A stretch of 16,425 bases of DNA, taken from contig JAEUSS010000520.1 in NCBI GenBank assembly GCA_016788685.1, positions 1 to 16,425 of the forward strand. The letters run 5' to 3'. This DNA is from Prolixibacteraceae bacterium. Its GTDB lineage: Bacteria > Bacteroidota > Bacteroidia > Bacteroidales > Prolixibacteraceae. The position numbers and the translations under genes were made by a program. This document shows positions 7,928 through 14,778 of this stretch, piece after piece; position 1 is the first letter of the stretch, and every line of letters starts with the position of its first letter. A model generated the notes under the pieces. The model did no database searches. It was given only the letters and a program-made list of their open reading frames with translations, and was not told where the DNA came from.

Positions 7928-7942
7928 ACACCTAAAGCTAAC
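7928..7942. repeat. Right arm of 15-bp inverted repeat around the small lipoprotein gene
   Basis: ACACCTAAAGCTAAC pairs with 7439-7453 at 14 of 15 positions. It begins at the base after the TAA stop of the lipoprotein gene and its AGCTAAC end leads into the folded element that follows. Confidence 0.8.
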
Positions 7943-8053
7943 AATTTGCAAATAGCCTTGCGGGTACAGTGATGTGCGTAGGGGATTGGGATAGCTTATT
8001 TGCCGGTCAGACTTTCTGGAAGGAGATGAACATGGCGGAGATTCTCCGGGGAA
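7936..8053. other. Folded, attC-like element between the lipoprotein and macrodomain genes
   Basis: The element starts with AGCTAAC, close to an integron R'' core (RYYYAAC, one mismatch). GCAAATAGC (7948-7956) pairs with GC-T-TATTTGC (7994-8003), leaving one unpaired T, as in attC sites, with a 37-nt loop. Two smaller hairpins follow: CAGA/TCTG (8008-8011 with 8015-8018) and CGGAG/CTCCG (8036-8040 with 8044-8048). The expected closing GTTRRRY is absent; GGTCAGA is the nearest. The element ends at the stop codon of the minus-strand macrodomain gene. It could instead be a genomic repeat or structured RNA. Confidence 0.45.
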
Positions 8054-8584
8054 CTACTCGTTCAGTATCCGGCTGTACAGGGCATAGTTTTCCTCATCAA
8101 AACAAACAAAATAAACCCGGCTGATCTCCGGATTCGATGCCAGAAACCCGCTGACCGTTTGAATGGCTATTTCTGCGGCCCGTTCCTTCGGAAAGCCATA
8201 AACCCCGGTGCTGATGTTGGGAAAAGCAATGGTTTCGACTTCGTTTTTCAAAGCTAATTTCAGGGAGTTGAGATACGCGTTTGCGAGCAGTTGCTCTTCA
8301 TTACTGCTTCCCCCGCGCCAGATTGGACCAACGGTGTGAATCACCAGTTTCGCCGGAAGATTGCCTCCGGAGGTTATTACCGCCTCACCCGTGGCACAGC
8401 GTCCCTGCCGGGCAACAATTTCGCAGCATTCGTCCAGAATAACTGGTCCTCCGGCGCGGTGAATGGCTCCGTCGACCCCGCCACCGCCCATCAGCGACGA
8501 GTTGGCCGCATTCACCACGGCATCCACCTTAAGTTTGGTAATGTCGCCCTGAAGAAGAGTAATACGGGAGAAAGTTGTTTCCAT
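8054..8584 (-). CDS. Macrodomain protein, probable O-acetyl-ADP-ribose / ADP-ribose deacylase
   Basis: A stand-alone macrodomain of 176 residues (YmdB/MacroD-like) that binds ADP-ribose and is likely to hydrolyse O-acetyl-ADP-ribose or remove ADP-ribose from acidic side chains in the cytoplasm. Key signatures are [19 protein letters not shown] (residues 13-31) with the ribose-contacting Asn pair N25/N28, the glycine-rich [14 protein letters not shown] loop next to it, and the phosphate-binding loop [10 protein letters not shown] near residue 120. Length and motif order are complete. The gene is separated from the upstream VOC gene by a hairpin and is probably transcribed alone. No toxin-type ADP-ribosyltransferase is visible nearby. 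Confidence 0.95.
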   Translation of the reverse strand: METTFSRITLLQGDITKLKVDAVVNAANSSLMGGGGVDGAIHRAGGPVILDECCEIVARQGRCATGEAVITSGGNLPAKLVIHTVGPIWRGGSSNEEQLLANAYLNSLKLALKNEVETIAFPNISTGVYGFPKERAAEIAIQTVSGFLASNPEISRVYFVCFDEENYALYSRILNE

Positions 8585-8651
8585 AGCTGCAGAATGATTA
8601 AATCACCTAAAGGTACGACATTTGGTAAAATTCAGACCTGCGTTAAACGAA

Positions 8652-8681
8652 GAAAGGCCATCTGAAATCAGACAGCCTTTC
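8652..8681 (-). terminator. Probable terminator of the oxidoreductase-VOC unit
   Basis: GAAAGGC (8652-8658) pairs with GCCTTTC (8675-8681), with four further inner pairs after a 2-nt mismatch. On the minus strand a TTCGTTT tail follows. It begins 17 nt past the VOC stop codon. Confidence 0.6.
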
Positions 8682-8698
8682 CCTATGATCTATTTGTT

Positions 8699-9109
8699 CT
8701 ACAGAATCTGGTTGAATTCCAGTCGTTCGCCATCGGGCCCCAGAATGTTAAAGTATTTACACCCGTTTTTCCAGAAAGGCAAAAATACCGGCTGATCTTC
8801 GATAACCTGGAATGAAGCTTCCTTCAGCGTCGCAAATGCCCGATCAACATCGCTCACGTCAAAAGCAACATGATCCACATGACCATCTTTGCGGTTTCTG
8901 ATCCCGGCCAGATCACTTTCGGGCAACTGATACAGTTCCATGATGATCTGATTCTGTTGCATCATAATCATGTTCCCTTTACCGCCGTTGTGTTCAAAAG
9001 GAGAACCTGTCACCTTTTCAAAGCCCAGTTTCCGGTAAAAAGCCTCGGATACCCGAAGATCTGTAACTGGTATGCCAATGTGCTGAAGCCGGTTTATTCT
9101 GAATTCCAT
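8699..9109 (-). CDS. VOC-superfamily metalloprotein (glyoxalase-like)
   Basis: A 136-residue protein of the vicinal oxygen chelate fold, which includes glyoxalase I, epimerases and dioxygenases. Two beta-alpha-beta-beta-beta modules are present with the full metal quartet: H10 (QHIGIPV), E58 (MELYQL), H80 (VDHVAF) and E131 (RLEFNQ). The ATG at 9109 is chosen because H10 and the first strand follow directly; an upstream in-frame extension to 9307 would overlap the preceding gene and does not look like protein. It starts 20 nt after the stop of the Gfo/Idh-type lipoprotein, so the two are probably co-transcribed. The substrate is unknown; the partnership suggests an epimerase or isomerase for an oxidised sugar, which is inference. 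Confidence 0.88.
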   Translation of the reverse strand: MEFRINRLQHIGIPVTDLRVSEAFYRKLGFEKVTGSPFEHNGGKGNMIMMQQNQIIMELYQLPESDLAGIRNRKDGHVDHVAFDVSDVDRAFATLKEASFQVIEDQPVFLPFWKNGCKYFNILGPDGERLEFNQIL

Positions 9110-9129
9110 TGATCTGTATTTTAGAAAGA

Positions 9130-10542
9130 TTACTTCTGCGAAGCCAATTTCAGGGCTTCGGTAGTGGTGTAGTATTTGGTAATCATACCCGGCACTTCCC
9201 ATTCGGGTAATTTCCCCCATTTCAGATAACGCAGGTATTTCTCGGTTACTTCGACAAAATGAGCTTCGTGCCCGACTTTGTATTGTTCGGGGATTTCCAC
9301 GGTCCACAGTTTGTCGCCCAGTTTGACCAGTTTCAGTCCCGGATATTTGGTTGCGATATCCTGATCGACAGCTTTTTTCAGGCCACCTTCAAACGTGGTT
9401 AAACCGTCAGTGATGTTTGCCTCGATGTAAACGGTTGGTTTGTATCCTTGTTCTTTATCCTGTTTGATGACTACGTTACACAGGTTTCCGCGCATGATGC
9501 TGTAATGAGTGTCGCCTGTACCTTCAGGAGCTTCGAAGTTCCAGATCACCGAAACTTTGGCCACTTTGCCCTTCAGCTTATATACCATTTCGCCGTTTGA
9601 ATAGACTTTCAGTTTGCCATCGGCCACATCCTTTTTCAGGAATTCGGGGAATTCTTTCAGCAAGGTTACTTTTTCGAACTGTTCCGGCGTCATGTCGGTT
9701 GTCCAACGGCGGGCCGAAATCATTTCCACGTCAGTTTTATTCAGGATAAACTCGGGAAAAGCGCCCCACTGAACCAGGTCAACCAGGTGTGTGGTCACAT
9801 CGACAATACCTTCGCCCTGCTGTGCGGTGTCAAAGAACCATGCCGGACGTTTCAGTGCGCTTCCGGCAACCATTTTAGAAAAGTGGTGAACACTTTCTTT
9901 TACAATAGCAGGCTGTTCCGGAGTTCCTTCGATTAAACCGCCGAATACATCGGGGATTTTAGCCAGTTCGCGCTGAATAATGGTGGTAATTTCGTGGCGT
10001 TCGGTCATGATGTCGTACAGCAAAACGCCTTTTTCTTCAGCTGTTTTGAAAGCCTGTTCCAAAGCCGGGAAAGCATCGGGAGTGATCACCATCGGTTTAT
10101 CGGCCAGTACGTTGATTCCGGCTTCAACAGCCTTCTGAATGTATTCGGTTTTTTTGGCATTGTTACCGGCAACCATCATCACATTCCCGGGTTTTTCGGC
10201 CAGCATTTTCTCGAGGTAATCGGCACCGGTGTATACTTTTTCGATCCAGCTGGTTGGATTTTCCGCACGTTTATTGAAACCTTCGATTCGTGCCAGATGC
10301 TCGTTCACATCGTCGCCTTCGGGCGCATAAACATAAACCGTTGGGTCAATCTGTTCGAACATGGACTTCTGGACGAGGGCAGCATGGAAATGCCCCGGAT
10401 CGAGAGTCATCAGTTTTACTTCGCCGGCAGCTCCGGTAAATTTGCCGGCCGATTTTTCTTTTTCGTTGGTTTTCTGTCCGCCACCGGCACAGGCCGATAA
10501 AATTGTGGCAACAGCAACCACAGGAATCAAATTTCTGTTCAT
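9130..10542 (-). CDS. Gfo/Idh/MocA-family oxidoreductase lipoprotein
   Basis: A 470-residue protein of the sugar-oxidoreductase family with the 'putative oxidoreductase C-terminal' arrangement common in Bacteroidetes. Residues 1-18 are a lipoprotein signal (LSAC, C18), so it is predicted outside the cytoplasm. The usual GxGxxG dinucleotide loop is replaced by LDPGHFHAALVQ (residues 47-58). DKP (148-150) stands where EKP is usual, and DVTTHLVDLVQW matches the conserved active-site His helix. Such exported members are thought to act on glycosides with tightly bound cofactor. The VOC gene follows 20 nt downstream, and a TAnnTTTG box precedes it. Family firm; reaction inferred. Confidence 0.9.
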   Translation of the reverse strand: MNRNLIPVVAVATILSACAGGGQKTNEKEKSAGKFTGAAGEVKLMTLDPGHFHAALVQKSMFEQIDPTVYVYAPEGDDVNEHLARIEGFNKRAENPTSWIEKVYTGADYLEKMLAEKPGNVMMVAGNNAKKTEYIQKAVEAGINVLADKPMVITPDAFPALEQAFKTAEEKGVLLYDIMTERHEITTIIQRELAKIPDVFGGLIEGTPEQPAIVKESVHHFSKMVAGSALKRPAWFFDTAQQGEGIVDVTTHLVDLVQWGAFPEFILNKTDVEMISARRWTTDMTPEQFEKVTLLKEFPEFLKKDVADGKLKVYSNGEMVYKLKGKVAKVSVIWNFEAPEGTGDTHYSIMRGNLCNVVIKQDKEQGYKPTVYIEANITDGLTTFEGGLKKAVDQDIATKYPGLKLVKLGDKLWTVEIPEQYKVGHEAHFVEVTEKYLRYLKWGKLPEWEVPGMITKYYTTTEALKLASQK

Positions 10543-10577
10543 GGGTTTAATATTAGGATTGTCTGATTTATCGTTAG

Positions 10578-10585
10578 CAAAATTA
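10578..10585 (-). promoter_or_regulatory. Promoter -7 box for the oxidoreductase-VOC unit
   Basis: On the minus strand this reads TAATTTTG, a perfect TAnnTTTG match, giving a start near 10571 and a leader of about 28 nt. The -33 box is weak (a T-rich stretch at 10602-10605). Confidence 0.5.
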
Positions 10586-10768
10586 AAATTTTATACGGAA
10601 GAAAACAGGATTTCCGGATTTCGCTTCGAGTATACCCGCGTAACAGCCAGCCGATCTGATTACCGGTTCCGGATGGGTTGATGCCAGAAACAATTTTTCG
10701 GGGCGGCTGTTTAATTCTAAGTTAAAAGCAAGCCTGAGATAAAATCATGAAACCTCAGGAACATTTTT

Positions 10769-10776
10769 TATATTTT
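10769..10776 (+). promoter_or_regulatory. Possible -7 box for the carbonic-anhydrase-like gene
   Basis: TATATTTT matches TAnnTTTG at 7 of 8 positions (the two n count as matches) and would place the start near 10784, about 40 nt before the chosen ATG. No convincing -33 box; weak. Confidence 0.3.
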
Positions 10777-10825
10777 CGTCCTGTCGTGAACTTTCATGCA
10801 GGGGACAGACCCAAAAGAAATCAGA

Positions 10826-11368
10826 ATGAATAAACTTATTGCTATAAATTCAATCGCCGACATTCCTGAAGAATATCGGGAAACGCCCATCGGCATGCTC
10901 CTGGAGTATCAAAACCTGGACCGGCCGCTCGACCCCTGCGAAAAAGCGAAGCTGCTGGTAGGTATGTGCATGGATAATCGGAAGCACTTGCGGATTCCCG
11001 ATAATTTTGCCTATATTATCCGTTCCGGGGGTGCCAACCTGAGATACAGCGAATTTAAAGTCTCATTCGCCATCGCGGTGGGGCAAGTGAGACATATCGC
11101 CCTGCTGGCCCACAATCACTGCGGAATGGTGAATATCATGTCCCGGAAAAACGAGTTCATTAACGGACTGATTGAGATTGCCGGATGGGAAAAAGAACGC
11201 GCCGAGGAGCATTTTACGCATTTCTCGCCAATGTTTGAAATCGACAGCGAAACCGATTTTGTAGTCAGCGAGGCCAAGCGGCTTCGGGTCAGGTATCCGA
11301 AAGTAACAATCGCACCTTTGTATTACCGGGTGGAAGACAACAAATTATACTTTGTCGGAGAAGACTAA
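10826..11368 (+). CDS. Beta-carbonic-anhydrase-like protein
   Basis: A 180-residue protein with the zinc-site layout of beta-carbonic anhydrases: C48-x-D50-x-R52 (CMDNR), IIRSGGAN (64-71) in place of the family's VRNAGN, and H96-x-x-C99 followed by G (HNHCGM). C48, H96 and C99 would bind zinc and D50-R52 form the catalytic dyad. The hydrophobic helix between them (about 76-93) also fits. Start chosen at 10826; an in-frame ATG at 10796 would add MQGTDPKEIR, which is possible but lies very close to the predicted transcription start. Sequence around the motifs is divergent, so another substrate (CS2 or COS hydrolase-like) cannot be excluded. It is transcribed away from the oxidoreductase and probably alone. 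Confidence 0.82.
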   Translation: MNKLIAINSIADIPEEYRETPIGMLLEYQNLDRPLDPCEKAKLLVGMCMDNRKHLRIPDNFAYIIRSGGANLRYSEFKVSFAIAVGQVRHIALLAHNHCGMVNIMSRKNEFINGLIEIAGWEKERAEEHFTHFSPMFEIDSETDFVVSEAKRLRVRYPKVTIAPLYYRVEDNKLYFVGED

Positions 11369-11519
11369 ATGTAACCTTATATAAAGATACCGTTCATCCG
11401 GGCAAAAGTCCGGGCAGAACAATCTTCAGAACATCATCAGTGAATAACAAACAACGAAATACTCATCAAAAACAAACCATAAACTTCCCTGCCGGGAAAT
11501 CAACTAATTCATACACCAC

Positions 11520-12887
11520 ATGGAACACATTGAGAAATACATTACTGAAAACAAAGACCGCTTCCTGGAAGAATTGTTCGGACTGATCCGGATTCCGTCC
11601 ATCAGCTCGATTGCTGCCAACAAACCCGAAATGTACCGGGCTGCCGAGTACTGGAAACAAACCTTGCTGAATGCCGGTGCCGACCGCGCCGAAGTATATG
11701 AATCGGATGGCAATCCGGTAACCTACGGCGAAAAGATTATCGATCCGGCCAAACCAACGGTGCTCATTTATGCCCACATGGATGTGATGCCGGTAGATCC
11801 GTTGAACCTTTGGGATTCGCCGCCTTTCGAGCCTGAAATCCGCGACGGGAAGATCTGGGCCCGCGGTGCCAACGATGACAAAGGACAGAGTTTTATGCAC
11901 GCCAAAGCGTTCGAGCTGATGGTGAAAACCAACACCCTGCCCTGCAACGTCAAATTCATGATTGAAGGTGAAGAAGAAATTGGTTCGCCCAACCTGGGCA
12001 AATGGTGCGAACAGCACAAAGACATGCTGAAAGCCGACATTATCCTGGTTTCGGACACGTCGATGATTGCCCCGGATATGCCGTCGATCACCACCGGATT
12101 GCGCGGACTGGCCTACTGGCAGGTAGAAGTAACCGGCCCGAACAAAGATTTGCACTCCGGATTGTTTGGCGGAGCGGTGGCTAACCCGATTAACGTACTG
12201 GCTAAAATGATCGCCCAGATGACCGATGAAAACGGGCGCATCACCATCCCCGGATTTTACGACGACGTGGTGGAAGTTTCGGCCGAAGAGCGCGCGATGC
12301 TGGCCAAAGCGCCATTTGATCTCGAAAACTATAAAAAAGCGCTCGACATTGCGGAGGTTGCCGGAGAAGCAGGTTACTCGACCAACGAGCGCACCGGCAT
12401 CCGCCCAAGTTTTGATGTGTGCGGAATCTGGGGCGGCTACATGGGCGAAGGCGCCAAAACGGTGATGCCATCCAAGGCGTTTGCCAAAATATCGTGCCGG
12501 TTGGTACCAAACCAGGACCATAAAAAGATTGAGGTGCTGTTTAAAAAGCATTTCGAAAGCATTGCTCCCAATACTGTAAAAGTGGAAGTAACTTACCTCC
12601 ACGGCGGATACGGTTACGGTTGCCCGATTGACTTTCCACCCTACCAGGCAGCCGAAAAAGCCTACCTCGAGGTGTATGGCAAACGGCCGGTTCCGGTTCG
12701 CAGCGGCGGAAGTATCCCGATTATCTCCACCTTTGAGCAGGTGCTGGGCACCAAAACCATATTGATGGGCTTTGGCCTCGAATCAGACGCCATCCACTCG
12801 CCCAACGAAAACTTCCCGCTGGAACAATTCTTCAACGGAATCCGGACAATCCCGCTGTTTTACAAGTATTTTGCTGAGCTAAAATAA
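11520..12887 (+). CDS. M20-family dipeptidase (ArgE/DapE/CPG2-type)
   Basis: A 455-residue di-zinc exopeptidase, no signal peptide, so cytoplasmic, likely acting on dipeptides. Motifs: H86-M-D88 in YAHMDVMPVD, D119 in ARGANDDKGQ as bridging ligand, EGEEEIGS with catalytic E152 and ligand E153, an Asp in ILVSDTS, and the final ligand His in ESDAIHSPNENF near the C-terminus. A dimerisation (lid) domain lies between about residues 195 and 330 (DLHSGLFGG marks its start). Length is typical of the dipeptidase branch with inserted lid. The start ATG at 11520 is the first in frame. It ends 23 nt before a strong terminator. The exact dipeptide preference cannot be read from sequence. Confidence 0.95.
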   Translation: MEHIEKYITENKDRFLEELFGLIRIPSISSIAANKPEMYRAAEYWKQTLLNAGADRAEVYESDGNPVTYGEKIIDPAKPTVLIYAHMDVMPVDPLNLWDSPPFEPEIRDGKIWARGANDDKGQSFMHAKAFELMVKTNTLPCNVKFMIEGEEEIGSPNLGKWCEQHKDMLKADIILVSDTSMIAPDMPSITTGLRGLAYWQVEVTGPNKDLHSGLFGGAVANPINVLAKMIAQMTDENGRITIPGFYDDVVEVSAEERAMLAKAPFDLENYKKALDIAEVAGEAGYSTNERTGIRPSFDVCGIWGGYMGEGAKTVMPSKAFAKISCRLVPNQDHKKIEVLFKKHFESIAPNTVKVEVTYLHGGYGYGCPIDFPPYQAAEKAYLEVYGKRPVPVRSGGSIPIISTFEQVLGTKTILMGFGLESDAIHSPNENFPLEQFFNGIRTIPLFYKYFAELK

Positions 12888-12910
12888 GTTCTTACCACAA
12901 AGACAAGCAG

Positions 12911-12945
12911 ATTCCATTCTTCGAAAGAAGGATGGAATTTTTGTT
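12911..12945 (+). terminator. Intrinsic terminator after the dipeptidase
   Basis: A 12-bp stem (12911-12922 with 12927-12938, one G-T pair) closes a GAAA tetraloop and is followed by T-rich sequence. It faces the minus-strand terminator just downstream. Confidence 0.9.
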
Positions 12946-12954
12946 TCAGACGGA

Positions 12955-13004
12955 TAAAAAAATCTCCCAAAATCCAGTAATATACAAATCCTGATTTTGG
13001 GAGA
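12955..13004 (-). terminator. Intrinsic terminator of the TldD/TldE-like operon
   Basis: A 12-bp stem (12963-12974 with 12993-13004) with two more inner pairs past a bulge. On the minus strand it is followed by seven T (12956-12962), 26 nt past the TldE-like stop. It sits back to back with the dipeptidase terminator. Confidence 0.88.
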
Positions 13005-13029
13005 ATCTCAAAAAGATCTTTGCCAGGGA

Positions 13030-14742
13030 CTATATTTCCAATGGATTTTTTACAACTGGAAGCTTGTTCAGTAAAGGTTTGGTTGATTTGCTGATTTCGA
13101 GATCCTTGAAAAGGAAGGCATCTGGTGTAATGAAGGTGGCCGGACAACCGCTCATGTAATCAATCCGGTGATTTGTATCCTCTCCACCTGTAGTGTTTAG
13201 CACCTGCTTTTGATCACTGGCTCCAATAATTTTTCGAAGATCATTTAATACCAATGAATTGAAGCTTACTGATCTGATCCGGGTTTCTTCTCCGGTGTTT
13301 ACGTCAACCTTGAAAAGCTGTCGCAACTCCGAGAGGTTGGAGGTCATTTCCCGGACAATTATGGCATAATTGAGACCATCAGCTTTTGCACGTTCCATCA
13401 ATTGCTTTTTCAATTCTTCCTTCGATACCGCATTATTATAATCTACCTCAACCACTCCCGGAGCGATAAATGAAGCTCCAGAATAAAAAGGAACACGCAA
13501 ATGTCCATTTGATTCTTTCATTTTCAGCGTTGGCATCCGCCCGCAAAGCAAATTTTTCAATACTCCGTTTTCAATAATTACCAGTTCATCCGGAGGAATT
13601 GTTCCTTCCATATCAACGGGATAAGCGCCCAACAATTGAACCCCATTAAATTCTGTTTTTTTCGAAACAGCTTTTACCGTCATATTTTCAGGAGAAATCC
13701 GGGTATCGATGCGCAGTTCGGTCGAAATTTTATTGGCTGACCGATCGGGCATTTGAGGGTTCGTCCTTCTTTCGCGCTTGGCAAAAAGGTTTTCCTGTTG
13801 GGCATAAAACATCGTTTTACGAACAACTTCGGCTGCCGCCGGTCCTTCAAACAGAACCGGACCATTATACACATCGTTGAAAACAGGAGCCTTTTTCATT
13901 TCAAGCAAAGTGTTGACGATATCCCGCGCTTCATTTGAAACTTGTTCAATTGAAGGAAGTTCAGACTCGGTTTTTACATGATAGGTCCGGTAAAGTTCAA
14001 GTTTCTCTCCGTCATCGGTCTGCGTTTCTGCATTGATCACCAGGCGAAGAATGGTGCTCGGATAGGATGCTTTACTTCCTTCGGTATTTGAATAATAAAT
14101 GTTTGCCTTAGTTCCGGTTAGTCTGACCCACGAATAGGTTATTTGCGGATATGCTTTCATAACCGCCGAAATAGCATTGGTGTAACGAATTAGTTTCTCA
14201 TTTTCATAATTCAGATCGACTAACGGTTGAGTTACCTGAATAACTTTGCCCGGCAGAAAATCAGGAACGTCAGTCCATTCGTCGGCAACAGTATTTTTAT
14301 TAGCCGACTGTTCAGCCGAATACATATTGACTGCCCCTTTATATGCTCTGTCGAACGAAAGCCATAATCTTCTCCTGACTTCGTCCGAGCAGTCGCCGGT
14401 TGAGAAATTTGCCCTGGCCAATGGCATATACATGACATTCCCGTTAAGATTATTGTTTTTGTAGTCGCCCACCATTACGTGAAGGTTTTGAGTCCCCCGA
14501 AGTCGCGTTTCCGAAGCTTTAATCAGCGACCCAAGCGAGGAATAAACGATAATGCGGTTTTGATCGACAATGTTCAGCCCGATATAAAATGGATTTGGCA
14601 TTCCGGGTAACCGTAACGATTGCATGCTTTTTTTCATTTGTTCTTCCATCATTTTATGGAACATTGCATCGGAATTTTGGGCCATAACCACTGCTGATAT
14701 CAGCAGAAAGAACAGGACGATATATTTTTTGTGAATGATCAT
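13030..14742 (-). CDS. Exported TldE/PmbA-like protein without the metal site
   Basis: A 570-residue member of the TldD/PmbA family (U62-type peptidases). Start chosen at ATG 14742, giving MIIHKKYIVLFFLLISAVVMAQ, a Sec signal with an AQ cleavage site; a GTG at 14766 would add eight residues. The family core is seen in the GPVLFEGPAAAE segment and the C-terminal GGEDTNHRIDYMSGCPATFITP block. The HExxxH helix expected after GPVLFEG is absent (VVRKTMFYAQQ instead), so this is the TldE-type, non-catalytic partner. It is longer than E. coli TldE (about 450 residues) owing to N-terminal sequence. It starts 36 nt after the TldD-like stop, as expected for a two-gene operon, and probably acts as a heterodimer with it. 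Confidence 0.88.
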   Translation of the reverse strand: MIIHKKYIVLFFLLISAVVMAQNSDAMFHKMMEEQMKKSMQSLRLPGMPNPFYIGLNIVDQNRIIVYSSLGSLIKASETRLRGTQNLHVMVGDYKNNNLNGNVMYMPLARANFSTGDCSDEVRRRLWLSFDRAYKGAVNMYSAEQSANKNTVADEWTDVPDFLPGKVIQVTQPLVDLNYENEKLIRYTNAISAVMKAYPQITYSWVRLTGTKANIYYSNTEGSKASYPSTILRLVINAETQTDDGEKLELYRTYHVKTESELPSIEQVSNEARDIVNTLLEMKKAPVFNDVYNGPVLFEGPAAAEVVRKTMFYAQQENLFAKRERRTNPQMPDRSANKISTELRIDTRISPENMTVKAVSKKTEFNGVQLLGAYPVDMEGTIPPDELVIIENGVLKNLLCGRMPTLKMKESNGHLRVPFYSGASFIAPGVVEVDYNNAVSKEELKKQLMERAKADGLNYAIIVREMTSNLSELRQLFKVDVNTGEETRIRSVSFNSLVLNDLRKIIGASDQKQVLNTTGGEDTNHRIDYMSGCPATFITPDAFLFKDLEISKSTKPLLNKLPVVKNPLEI

Positions 14743-14778
14743 GATAAACGGATTTTTATATGACACCTGATTTTACAT

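Noticed and set aside
8699..9307. Longer N-terminus for the VOC protein (start at 9307)
   Set aside because: The extra residues overlap the oxidoreductase coding sequence in another frame and do not look like protein; the VOC fold starts right at the ATG at 9109.
11392..11424. Possible hairpin after the carbonic-anhydrase-like gene (GTTC/GAAC with CCGG/CCGG)
   Set aside because: Only two 4-bp helices separated by an uneven internal loop, with no T run. Too weak to call a terminator.
11466..12602. 378-codon minus-strand frame opposite the M20 dipeptidase
   Set aside because: It is antisense to a gene with intact catalytic motifs, and its composition (many Phe, Val, His and Arg) is that of a complementary-strand shadow.
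14742..14766. GTG start at 14766 for the TldE-like protein
   Set aside because: The ATG at 14742 gives a more typical signal peptide (MIIHKK plus hydrophobic core). The GTG cannot be fully excluded.
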